Assembly (NCBI GenBank): GCA_964561545.1
Contig: CAZLQF010000012.1
Coordinates: 1 to 64,000 of the forward strand
DNA from: CAZLQF01 sp964561545
GTDB taxonomy: Bacteria > Bacteroidota > Bacteroidia > CAILMK01 > CAYYUA01
Length of the DNA: 64,000 bases
Direction of reading: 5' to 3'
The notes under the pieces were generated by a model, which was not told the origin of the DNA, did not search any database, and saw nothing but the letters and a program-made list of their open reading frames with translations. Below, one piece after another: positions 16,532 to 24,437 of the stretch. Every line of letters starts with the position of its first letter. The stretch's first letter is position 1. The translations under genes were made by a program, and so were the position numbers.

Positions 16532-17710
16532 CTAACCACGCTCATTCAATGCTTGCTGCAATGTAAGGTAAAGGTATTTGTTAAGCCATTGGCCTTTTTT
16601 GCTGGTTAAAGTACTTTTGATGGCTTGAGGTTTGGCCCAAAATAAGATGGTCGGATTTAAAACAATACCTTCCATTTCTGGACGGAAGACCATGCCAAGA
16701 CCCTTGACTTTTGGTTTAAGCATAAATCCTTCAGTGTTCGTTTGCCATTCTTCCAGAATTCGGTATTTGTGAATATCAAAATGTTGCAAAGGTTTTTTGA
16801 TCACCGTGTCTTTTAAAACTGAAGGTTCTTGAGGATTGGGCTGATATTTGACAGATTGCTCAGTGGTTCCCCTATCTTTTATTTCCTTACTGTTATAAGT
16901 TTGCTTTAATTGATCACTCTCAAATGCTTTAATTTGATCATTGTGGGCAGCTTGGAATATTTTTTGGTGAACCTGATCAAACATCCGGTCAACTCCTAAT
17001 ATTTCATGGGCCTCGGTTTTGAAAGTAATCGAGCGCTTGGTCAAGTGTTTTTTGTTTTCATGTTGCTCTGGCATGGACATCTCTATGGTCTCTGCTGTAT
17101 TTTGAAGCTGTGTTTTTAAAGTTTCTAAAACGAAATTGTAGAATTTTTCATAAAGTTGCGCTTCCCAGTTGCTTTTCAGATTACTTAAAGCCACATAAAA
17201 GACGGGTTGTTGATCCAATTGGATTCCCATTACCTGGGGTGCAATCAGAGGTTCAATGATGATGTCTTTGATACCACCTGATAAAGACGACTGTTGCCAT
17301 TGCCATATAGGCTTGAATTGATACCCTATCAAGGGAAAATTGGCAGCCAGGGCTTTTTTTGTTTTATCTAAATGGAGGGCGCTGTCCTTAATGTTTTCTA
17401 ATAAATTTAACCTTTTAGCGATTTGATAGGGATTGCCGCGCTTAGTTAAACTGTCTGATTGGTAAACTTGCAGATTTTCCTGAAGCGCATCTTGAATTAA
17501 CCGCTTATGAAGGGAGGTGTCAATATTTTGGATCTGAAAAGAAGTAGTGTCATCAAAAATATACTTGAATTGGGTTTGCTGGTTAAATGGGATTTCCACA
17601 CCCTCAACTTCTTTTAATTCAGTATTGGGTTTTTGATTGGAATTACAACCAGATAAAATTAAAGTTGCAATTAAAAGTATTAATAAAACTTTTGGATTTT
17701 TCTTTATCAT
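16532..17710 (-). CDS. Lipoprotein of unknown function, weak GldN-like C-terminus
   Basis: A 392-residue lipoprotein: from the ATG at 17710 there is a short basic start, a hydrophobic stretch and the lipobox LSGC, giving an acylated Cys. The ORF continues 15 codons upstream, but that extension would spoil the signal peptide. I do not recognise the family as a whole. Near the C-terminus the pattern YRILEEW, then KVKGLGMVFRPE, then LNPTILFWAKP recalls the core of gliding-motility protein GldN, in which a similar E-W / I-G-I-A-P / L-F-W order occurs. This is a resemblance by eye only. The gene is convergent with the T9SS-exported M1 peptidase and is followed by egtD on the same strand after a repeat region upstream of it. 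Confidence 0.65.
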   Translation of the reverse strand: MIKKNPKVLLILLIATLILSGCNSNQKPNTELKEVEGVEIPFNQQTQFKYIFDDTTSFQIQNIDTSLHKRLIQDALQENLQVYQSDSLTKRGNPYQIAKRLNLLENIKDSALHLDKTKKALAANFPLIGYQFKPIWQWQQSSLSGGIKDIIIEPLIAPQVMGIQLDQQPVFYVALSNLKSNWEAQLYEKFYNFVLETLKTQLQNTAETIEMSMPEQHENKKHLTKRSITFKTEAHEILGVDRMFDQVHQKIFQAAHNDQIKAFESDQLKQTYNSKEIKDRGTTEQSVKYQPNPQEPSVLKDTVIKKPLQHFDIHKYRILEEWQTNTEGFMLKPKVKGLGMVFRPEMEGIVLNPTILFWAKPQAIKSTLTSKKGQWLNKYLYLTLQQALNERG

Positions 17711-17743
17711 AATGGCGCCTGAATTGGTGTTTGTTTTAAAATT

Positions 17744-17829
17744 ACAAAGGAGCACAAAGTTATCGCAACTTTTGCTTATTATCCAATTGCCCTTAGTGAG
17801 CCTTTGCGAATGGCCTTTATTAGCCTTCG
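17744..17829. repeat. Palindromic intergenic repeat, copy 1
   Basis: The first of two direct copies, 128 bases apart. It starts with a 20-base block beginning ACAAAGGAGCACAAAG that is identical in both copies. A 9-base variable stretch follows, then a block of about 58 bases (from 17773) that differs at only a handful of positions. The ends are roughly inverted to each other (ACAAAGG... against ...GGCCTTTAT), so each copy can fold. It lies between the lipoprotein and egtD genes. Confidence 0.75.
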
Positions 17830-17871
17830 GAGTAAGTTCTTAATCACCACTAAGGAGCGCAAAGTTGTTTC

Positions 17872-17957
17872 ACAAAGGAGCACAAAGTTATTTTAAACGT
17901 TGCTTATTATCCAATTACCCTTAGTAAGCTTTTGTGAATGGCCTTTGTTAGCCTTGG
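17872..17957. repeat. Palindromic intergenic repeat, copy 2
   Basis: The second copy of the repeat at 17744, 14 bases before the egtD stop. The inverted ends are clearer here: ACAAAGGAGCACAAAG at the left and TTTTGTGAATGGCCTTTGT at the right. A longer inversion spans the unit, ATCACCACTAAGG at 17843 against CCTTGGTGGTTAA ending at 17965. The AAAGG/CACAAAG vocabulary matches the hairpin at 40985..41040. Confidence 0.75.
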
Positions 17958-17970
17958 TGGTTAAAATTGC

Positions 17971-18963
17971 TTACTCTAAAACTTTCCAGATAGCATCCAC
18001 AAAGTAGTTCTTGGAATCTGTTAATATTTGATGGTTCAGAAAACCTGTTTCAGCGGCCAGATGGGATATCTCTTGTTCACTAAACTTAAAGGAACTTTCG
18101 GTATGGATGGGTTCCCAACTATCAAAAAATACCGTCATATCGAGTTGAGGAATCTTGACTTCTTGGTTTTGCTTCGAGATTACAAAACTTTGAACCGCTC
18201 CCAATACAGGATTGTAAGCGGCATAAAACATGTAATTATCCACATTAAAGTCAGCACCCAATTCGCGGTTGATCCGGTTTAAAATATTCAGGTTGAAACT
18301 TGCTGTAATATTCCGTGCATCATTGTAGGCATTGTTAAGCACTTCAATTTCTTTTTTAAGATCAAAGCCAATAACCACATAATCCCCTTTGTTGATACTG
18401 CTTTGAAGTTTTTTCAAAAAATTTAATCTTTCCTGGATTTGGAAGTTTCCAATATTAGAACCCAGGAACAGGATCAAATTACGCCTTGAAGAATTGTGCT
18501 TAATCCAGTTCAATGCTTCAAAGTAATCGGCCGTAAGTCCTTCTACATTGAGCTTTGGATATTGGTATTGGCAATGGCTAACCAACTCGTCAACCGCCCA
18601 TTGAGAAATATCAACGGGATAAAAAGTAAAGTCCAAATTTTGATTTTGCAATTCAGTAAGGAGCAATTCTGTTTTCTTGCCATTGCCCGCTCCCAATTCA
18701 ATAAGGTTGAAGGGTTCATCCCCAATCGCTTGACTTATATATGAAGCCTTATTTTGGAGTATCTCGAACTCAGCATTGGTTACATAATACTCCTCCAATC
18801 CCATAATTTGCTCAAAAAGTTGACTGCCCTTGTCATCATATAAATATTTAGCCGAAAGCCTTTTAGGCTTGGATGTTAAGCCAATTTTTACATTCTCTTC
18901 AAGGCTTTCACTTTCGGGTGGCTCCAGGTTCTCTACGCTTGAAAAATAACTCAAAGGTTCCAT
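17971..18963 (-). CDS. egtD: L-histidine N-alpha-methyltransferase
   Basis: EgtD trimethylates histidine with three S-adenosylmethionine molecules to give hercynine, the first step of ergothioneine synthesis. The 330-residue protein has the family N-terminus (LSAKYLYDDKGSQLFEQI), the substrate-side EEYYVTNAEFEIL, and the SAM motif FNLIELGAGNGKKTELLL. The C-terminal HTESSFKFSEQEI segment is also typical. It follows egtB by 6 bases and must share its transcript. Just past its stop lies the palindromic repeat pair. No egtA, egtC or egtE is nearby, in keeping with the two-gene egtB-egtD arrangement of many Bacteroidota. Confidence 0.95.
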   Translation of the reverse strand: MEPLSYFSSVENLEPPESESLEENVKIGLTSKPKRLSAKYLYDDKGSQLFEQIMGLEEYYVTNAEFEILQNKASYISQAIGDEPFNLIELGAGNGKKTELLLTELQNQNLDFTFYPVDISQWAVDELVSHCQYQYPKLNVEGLTADYFEALNWIKHNSSRRNLILFLGSNIGNFQIQERLNFLKKLQSSINKGDYVVIGFDLKKEIEVLNNAYNDARNITASFNLNILNRINRELGADFNVDNYMFYAAYNPVLGAVQSFVISKQNQEVKIPQLDMTVFFDSWEPIHTESSFKFSEQEISHLAAETGFLNHQILTDSKNYFVDAIWKVLE

Positions 18964-18969
18964 AGCACA

Positions 18970-20241
18970 CTATTTAATATCATCAGCAAGTCGAATTCCT
19001 GTAAACTGGAACTTGGTAGCCGGTCCGAAGAAATTGCGATAAGACAATCTGAAATGATTGTAAGGAGTTGCACAAGATCCGCCCCTCAGCACCATTTGGT
19101 TAATCATAAACTTTCCATTGTATTCCCCGAGTGCACCTGGAGCTTGTTTATAGCCAGGATAAGGCAAGTAGCTGCTATAAGTCCATTCCCAACTATTGCC
19201 ATAAATTTGGTTTAGTTGGTTTTTAGAAGATGGTTTTGAAAGGGGTACAGGATGGAAATTTTCTTGGTCAACATAATTACCATCGGTCAAATCAGGTGAA
19301 GTTTTGCTTGCTGCAACTTCCCACTCAAATTCTGTGGGCAATCTTTTACCTTTCCATGTGGCAAATGCTTCCGCTTCATAAAACGAAATGTGAGTGACCG
19401 GGGCATCTGGATTTAGTTTTTTCAAACCCGCCAGGGTCATTTCATGCCATTCACCGTCTATTTGATACCAATAAAGCGGTGCTTTTTTGTTTTGCTCTTC
19501 TACCCAGTAGTAACCATCCTCAAGCCAATATTTAAAATCATCGTAGCCACCTGCCTCTATAAATTCAAGAAACTCGCCATTGGTTACCAATCTGTTTTGA
19601 ATTTGGAAGTCATTCAGGTAAAATTTATGAACAGGACGCTCATTGTCCATATGAAATTCATTCCCTTTATAGCCAATATCGTAAAGGCCACCTTCTATCG
19701 GTATAAAATCATCATTCAAACCTGATTGCTTCTCCAATTCCCCGTTGCCATCCGTATAAACCGGTCTCAGCGGATTCATTGAAAAAATGTATTTGATATC
19801 TGTTAATAGCAATTCCTGGTGCTGCTGCTCATGGTTGGCACCAAGGATCACAAGGTTTTTAAAATTTTCCCATTGATCCTGAGGTATGTTCATCATTGCA
19901 TCCTGCATGCAGGAATCAATGGAAGAACGATACTTATAAATTTCATCCACCGTAGGCCTGGTAAGGAAACCACGTTCACTTCGTTCCCATTTCTCTCCGA
20001 TTGAGTGATAGTAAGAATTGAACAAGTAGTTAAATTGCGGATGAAAAGACTTATAACCGTTTAAGAACTTTTCCAGTAAGAAAGTTTCAAAAAACCACGT
20101 GGTATGAGCAAGGTGCCATCTTGGAGGGCTTACCTCTGTTATCGGTTGTGGTATGTAATCTTCTGTATTTAGAGGTTTACAAAGATCTTCTGTTTGTTGC
20201 CTGGTTTGGTTGTAATATGCCAAAAGTTCCTCGCGGTCCAT
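18970..20241 (-). CDS. egtB: Ergothioneine biosynthesis sulfoxide synthase EgtB
   Basis: A non-haem iron enzyme that joins a thiol donor to hercynine with oxygen to give a sulfoxide precursor of ergothioneine. The 423-residue protein has an N-terminal DinB-like helical domain carrying the three iron ligands (His46 in HLAHTTW; His137 and His141 in NHEQQHQE) and a C-terminal formylglycine-generating-enzyme fold (THISFYEAEAFATWKGKRLPTEFEWE, then NSWEWT and RGGSCATP). Without a neighbouring egtA it probably uses cysteine directly rather than gamma-glutamylcysteine, but the sequence does not settle this. ATG start; first gene of the egtBD pair. Confidence 0.95.
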   Translation of the reverse strand: MDREELLAYYNQTRQQTEDLCKPLNTEDYIPQPITEVSPPRWHLAHTTWFFETFLLEKFLNGYKSFHPQFNYLFNSYYHSIGEKWERSERGFLTRPTVDEIYKYRSSIDSCMQDAMMNIPQDQWENFKNLVILGANHEQQHQELLLTDIKYIFSMNPLRPVYTDGNGELEKQSGLNDDFIPIEGGLYDIGYKGNEFHMDNERPVHKFYLNDFQIQNRLVTNGEFLEFIEAGGYDDFKYWLEDGYYWVEEQNKKAPLYWYQIDGEWHEMTLAGLKKLNPDAPVTHISFYEAEAFATWKGKRLPTEFEWEVAASKTSPDLTDGNYVDQENFHPVPLSKPSSKNQLNQIYGNSWEWTYSSYLPYPGYKQAPGALGEYNGKFMINQMVLRGGSCATPYNHFRLSYRNFFGPATKFQFTGIRLADDIK

Positions 20242-20341
20242 AAAAATTTATATTTTGAAAATTTACACCTTTTAACATTAAAAACAAATTATTGTTTAAG
20301 GGCCAATATTAGCAATAAAGTTATCGAATTAATGTCAAATT

Positions 20342-20971
20342 CTAAACACTTAAGATGTTAAGTTTTTTGGGATAATCCGTTTTAAGTATTTGTTGGATGG
20401 CATCCAACACTTTGCTGTCATTTTTAAAATCTTTACCACTAACATCAGCTACCACAATCCGTTTTTCGTCTAACCTTTTAAAGTAATTGAAATAATAATC
20501 CTGGATGTTCTGAAGGTAATTTTTTTGAATGCTTTGCTCAAAAGGCCTTCCACGGAAGTGAATTTGTTCCATGATCTCATCAACCGGGCGGTGAAGGTAT
20601 AGAATAAGGTCCGGATGCATGATCTGGTAGGTAAATATATCGAACAACCTTTTTAGCAAAAGATACTGTTCATTGTTCAAATTATTGCGGGCAAATATTA
20701 AGGACTTATCGAAAAAATAATCTGAGACGATTTGTTGTTGAAACAAGTCAGCTTCAGAAGCAAAAGCATTCAATTGTTGATAGCGCTCTACCAAAAAGCT
20801 TACTTCTAATGGAAAAGCATATCTATTGGGGTTTTCGTAAAACTTAGGAAGGTAACTATTATCCGTAAATTCTTCCTGAATGAGCTGAGCGTTGTTGGTA
20901 TTGGCTAATAGTTTGGAGAGTTCAGTTTTACCGGCACCAATGTTGCCTTCGATGGCTACGAAGTTGTACAT
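20342..20971 (-). CDS. Deoxynucleoside kinase
   Basis: A 209-residue kinase of the deoxyadenosine/deoxyguanosine kinase family, which phosphorylates salvaged deoxynucleosides. The P-loop is GNIGAGKTEL at residues 9-18. A DRS-like position is replaced by the sequence around DKSLIFARNNL. The LID region contains HFRGRPFEQSIQ, and LDLYLHRP-like sequence appears as LILYLHRPVDEI. It begins three bases after folK, so translational coupling is likely. The exact deoxynucleoside preference cannot be read. Confidence 0.88.
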   Translation of the reverse strand: MYNFVAIEGNIGAGKTELSKLLANTNNAQLIQEEFTDNSYLPKFYENPNRYAFPLEVSFLVERYQQLNAFASEADLFQQQIVSDYFFDKSLIFARNNLNNEQYLLLKRLFDIFTYQIMHPDLILYLHRPVDEIMEQIHFRGRPFEQSIQKNYLQNIQDYYFNYFKRLDEKRIVVADVSGKDFKNDSKVLDAIQQILKTDYPKKLNILSV

Positions 20972-20974
20972 GAT

Positions 20975-21481
20975 TTAGGAGTAATCAAGGTTTTCTACTG
21001 GCTCAAATACCGTAGCACCTAATGGATCTGGCGATTCTTTGAGCAGTTGTTCAATGGTTTTATTCAAGGTAGGGTGCACTAGTTCCGATGCTATTTCCTT
21101 AAGAGGTATTAAGGTGAAGTTTCGCTCATGCAAAGCCGGGTGGGGTATTTGAAGGTCCGCTTGATTGAAAACCTCGCTACCATAAAACAAGATATCAATG
21201 TCAATGGTCCTTGACCCCCATTTTTCGAACCGTTTTCTTTGAAGGTCTTTTTCGATCTGCTTATTAACCTCCATGATCCTGTCAGGAACCATTACTGATT
21301 CAAGCACCAACACCTGGTTCAAAAATACCGGTTGGTTAGATTTTCCCCATGGCTCCGTTTCATAGATTGAGGAAGCTTGCTTAATGGGCCCCACTTTGTT
21401 TTTGAGGATTTTAGCAGAATATTCAAGGGCATGCAACCGATCTCCAAGATTGCTACCCATTAGTATGTAGACTTTTGCCAA
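20975..21481 (-). CDS. folK: HPPK, folate biosynthesis (TTG start)
   Basis: 2-amino-4-hydroxy-6-hydroxymethyldihydropteridine pyrophosphokinase transfers pyrophosphate from ATP to the pterin, just before dihydropteroate synthase. The 168-residue protein has the GSNLGDR loop, the YETEPWG segment and the signature WGSRTIDIDILFYG with the magnesium-binding Asp pair, then HPALHERNFTLIPL. The start is TTG at 21481..21479, because HPPK proteins begin about eight residues before GSN and because a strong TAAGGAGGT lies six bases upstream. Starting at the internal ATG would delete the first beta strand. It sits between an aldehyde dehydrogenase gene and a deoxynucleoside kinase gene. Confidence 0.95.
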   Translation of the reverse strand: MAKVYILMGSNLGDRLHALEYSAKILKNKVGPIKQASSIYETEPWGKSNQPVFLNQVLVLESVMVPDRIMEVNKQIEKDLQRKRFEKWGSRTIDIDILFYGSEVFNQADLQIPHPALHERNFTLIPLKEIASELVHPTLNKTIEQLLKESPDPLGATVFEPVENLDYS

Positions 21482-21487
21482 AGTAAT

Positions 21488-21496
21488 ACCTCCTTA
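21488..21496 (-). promoter_or_regulatory. Strong Shine-Dalgarno for folK
   Basis: The minus strand reads TAAGGAGGT six bases before the TTG of folK, an almost complete anti-16S match. Such strong sites are uncommon in this window, and it fixes the TTG as the start. Confidence 0.8.
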
Positions 21497-21506
21497 CTAA
21501 TTAAAC

Positions 21507-22871
21507 TTAAAATACATTAACGGTTTTGACGTTGAGAAATTCCTTTATTCCGAATTCTGATAATTCCCGACCGTAACCTGATTTTTTAACTCCGCCAAAT
21601 GGTATATGGGGATCAGATTTGACCATTCCATTAATAGCAATGGTTCCAGTTTCAATTGCTCGCCCTACTAATTTCGCTTTTTCAATATCTCCACTCCAAA
21701 TAGCGGCTCCCAAACCATATTGGGTATCATTGGCAAGCTCAATAGCTTCTTCTTGATTTTCTACTACAAAAAGAGCGGCCACAGGACCAAACAACTCCTC
21801 ATGGTAAGCTGGCATGTTTGGTTTAACGTTCGTTATAACAGTAGGATTGTAGTAATAACCTTGACCTTCAGGCTTGCTTCCTCCTATCAGCACTTTAGCT
21901 CCGGCATTAACCGATTCATTCACCTGCCGTTCCAGGTTGCTCAACAAGTCTTTCCGTGCTAAAGGGCCAAGGTAGTTGTTTTTATCTTCCGGATTTCCTA
22001 CTTTTAAGTTCCTTATCTGGGTTAAAAATTTATTAGTAAAGGAGTCGGCAACTCCTTTTTCAATTATAAATCGTTTAGCAGCAATGCAGCTTTGACCAGA
22101 ATTTTGCATGCGAGCAGTTGCAGCTTCTTTGGCAGCCTCTTCTAAATTGGCATCATTCAACACAATGAAGGGATCGCTACCGCCAAGCTCTAAAACAGTT
22201 TTTTTGATGTGCTTGCCGGCCTCACTAGCAACAGCGCTTCCGGCACCATCACTGCCCGTTAAAGTAACGCCCTTAACCGCTGGATGGGCAATCACTTGAT
22301 TGGATTGTTCGTAATCAATGAACAAGGATTGAAAGACAGACTCAGGAAAACCAGCTTTTGAAAAAAGTTTATCGATGTTAAGGGCGCATTCCGGAACATT
22401 AGGTGCATGCTTTAAAAGCGTGGTATTACCAGCCATTATAGCAGGTGCAGCGTAGCGGAAAAACTGCCAATAAGGGAAATTCCAAGGCATGATCCCGTAT
22501 ATCACTCCAAGCGGTTCAAATGTAATGTAGCTATCCTTGTTCTTTAGATTTTTGAATTGCTCTTGAAGGAAACTTTTAGCATTTTGAGCATAATACCGGC
22601 ACACAAAAGCACATTTCTCAATTTCTCCCACTGATTGAGCTATTGGTTTACCCATTTCCTTGGTAATGCTTTGAGCATGCATTTTTTTATCAGCCTCTAA
22701 TACATCCGCAAGCTGATTCATCATTTTTTCCCGCTGCTCATAGGTAAATTTATGCCAACTGAGAAAAGCATCATGGGCTTTATCAATTTTACGCTCAAGC
22801 TCCTCATTGTCTATTAATTCGTAAGTTTTGATCAGCTCCTCAGTAGCTGGGTTTAATGTTTGAAATTCCAT
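21507..22871 (-). CDS. Succinate-semialdehyde dehydrogenase family
   Basis: An NAD(P)-dependent aldehyde dehydrogenase of 454 residues, close in length and motifs to the E. coli Sad/YneI group that oxidises succinate semialdehyde. Visible motifs are MPWNFPYWQ (cofactor pocket), LELGGSDPF (general-base Glu) and NSGQSC (catalytic Cys), with the C-terminal IPFGGVKKSGYGRELSEFG. It lies 25 bases before folK and may be the first gene of a three-gene transcript, although no functional link to folate or deoxynucleosides is evident. The aldehyde substrate is inferred from subfamily length and sequence. Confidence 0.87.
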   Translation of the reverse strand: MEFQTLNPATEELIKTYELIDNEELERKIDKAHDAFLSWHKFTYEQREKMMNQLADVLEADKKMHAQSITKEMGKPIAQSVGEIEKCAFVCRYYAQNAKSFLQEQFKNLKNKDSYITFEPLGVIYGIMPWNFPYWQFFRYAAPAIMAGNTTLLKHAPNVPECALNIDKLFSKAGFPESVFQSLFIDYEQSNQVIAHPAVKGVTLTGSDGAGSAVASEAGKHIKKTVLELGGSDPFIVLNDANLEEAAKEAATARMQNSGQSCIAAKRFIIEKGVADSFTNKFLTQIRNLKVGNPEDKNNYLGPLARKDLLSNLERQVNESVNAGAKVLIGGSKPEGQGYYYNPTVITNVKPNMPAYHEELFGPVAALFVVENQEEAIELANDTQYGLGAAIWSGDIEKAKLVGRAIETGTIAINGMVKSDPHIPFGGVKKSGYGRELSEFGIKEFLNVKTVNVF

Positions 22872-23080
22872 AACGCTTCCTTTAGTGCAAAATTAGCGGT
22901 TAATTTTTCTTTCTCTAAATTTTGGAAAACCTTTTTAGGATCGTTGGCTGTAGGCAAGTATGCTTTAATAGCTTGGCACAGCTTTATTCCATTGACTATA
23001 AAAATGCCTTCACTTGCGCTCAACATTCAAGGAGATCTGTGGCAAGTGTTACAACATCCAAAATTGCAACGAACTCATAA

Positions 23081-23308
23081 TCAGGAAAAAAACTTTTGAT
23101 ACAACCACATCAATACACTTAGGACAATGCTTAGCAATAGCATGCTTGCAAGTGGTATATAGACTTGAAAATTATCTCTTTTTATATGAATATCCCCGGG
23201 TAAATTCCCGAACCAACTTAGCTTGTCTCCTGCCAGCCATACAATAAGGCCAATGACCAAAAGCAAACCTCCAACGAGGATCAGTATTTTTCCCATCTGC
23301 TGCATCAT
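23081..23308 (-). CDS. DUF2905 small membrane protein
   Basis: A 75-residue membrane protein of the DUF2905 family. It has one transmembrane helix near residues 7-25, the hydrophilic family block LSWFGNLPGDIHIKRDN, and a second helix at about 50-69. The function of the family is unknown. Starts at codons 1, 2 and 5 are all ATG; the first is given. It is monocistronic between the aldehyde dehydrogenase start and the DUF4168 gene. Confidence 0.85.
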   Translation of the reverse strand: MMQQMGKILILVGGLLLVIGLIVWLAGDKLSWFGNLPGDIHIKRDNFQVYIPLASMLLLSIVLSVLMWLYQKFFS

Positions 23309-23551
23309 AAATACCTTGCAAAATTAAGGAAAGATAGCTTGGTTAAATTTCACGTTTAAAGGGATATTTTTTCACATGAGCTATTATTTAATACAATCTA
23401 AAAGCTTCCAAGATGCTAACACATGGATTCACATTTTCATTTATAAAACTGGCTTGGTATAGTATATCTAAAGTTCAGAACCATTTTTGGCATTTTATTT
23501 GAAACTATTGATATTCGAAATCCAAATATTGTACAATATAAAATTTAAATT

Positions 23552-24169
23552 ATGCTGATGAACAAGCTTAAATTCGTAAAAGTATTATCGATTACCTCCA
23601 TCTTAGCTTTCTCTACGATGATAGCAGGAGCTCAAGTTCCAGAAGAAAACAGTAAAGAAGATCAGGAAGAGAAGCGCGCACCCTTAAAAATGAATCGTTC
23701 TTCTGAAAATACCGATGTTTCGGAGGAAGAATTGGAAAAATTCGTGAAAGTATCGCAAGAAATCCGTAAGGTAAGGATGAAAAGCCAGCCCAAGCTCCAA
23801 AAAGCCATTAAAGACGAGGGTCTAACAATGAAGCGCTACCAAACAATTAAACAAAAAGAGCAAGGTGGCCAGCAAAGACAAAGCGAAAGGATGCAAAGTA
23901 GCAACCCGGATACATCAGAAGTTAGTGAAGCGGAAAAGGAAAAATTTAAGACCGCCCAAAAAGAAGTTGAAAAAATCCAAAAAAAATCAAGATCTCAAAT
24001 GATGCAGGTTATCAAGGAAAATGATTTGTCAAGAAGTCGATTTCAGGAGATTGCTCAAGCCCTTCGCTCAGACCGTGAACTTCAAAAGCGAATGAAAAAG
24101 ATGCAAAAGCAAAAGCAAGATCAAAGAAAACCTCAACCTCAACCGCAAGGCGAGCCAAAAGGAAAATAA
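23552..24169 (+). CDS. Exported DUF4168-type protein with internal duplication
   Basis: A 205-residue exported protein. After a signal peptide (cleavage probably after IAGA near residue 27) it carries two copies of a helical unit of about 50 residues. The first starts at DVSEEELEKFVKVSQEIRKV and the second at EVSEAEKEKFKTAQKEVEKI; each ends in the MKRYQTI/RSRFQEI motif that is typical of DUF4168. The tail is rich in Lys, Gln and Pro. The function is unknown; a periplasmic helical-bundle protein is likely. ATG codons at positions 1 and 3 are alternatives. A strong terminator follows. Confidence 0.78.
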   Translation: MLMNKLKFVKVLSITSILAFSTMIAGAQVPEENSKEDQEEKRAPLKMNRSSENTDVSEEELEKFVKVSQEIRKVRMKSQPKLQKAIKDEGLTMKRYQTIKQKEQGGQQRQSERMQSSNPDTSEVSEAEKEKFKTAQKEVEKIQKKSRSQMMQVIKENDLSRSRFQEIAQALRSDRELQKRMKKMQKQKQDQRKPQPQPQGEPKGK

Positions 24170-24193
24170 ACATTGCTTCATACTCAAGAATTT

Positions 24194-24228
24194 AAAAAAG
24201 GCTGTCTTAATCCAAGGCAGCCTTTTTT
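24194..24228 (+). terminator. Rho-independent terminator after the DUF4168 gene
   Basis: A stem of GGCTGTCTT and AAGGCAGCC (one G-U pair) with a five-base loop, preceded by six A and followed by six T. It lies 25 bases after the DUF4168 stop. Confidence 0.9.
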
Positions 24229-24437
24229 ATTGGCGCTTACCATAAAAACTGGATAGCAATTAATTCAGGGTTGAGGGCTTTTTTATCATTATTTAAAACA
24301 TTTTAGTTGTTGCCTCAATACCAAACCAGATCAATAAGGTGGCTTAGGTACTAACTTGGTGGTACCAAAGGATAATCTATAGCACCAAATTCTTATTTAT
24401 TTTTGCTCAATAATTAAAGCCCTAATAAATTGCACTC

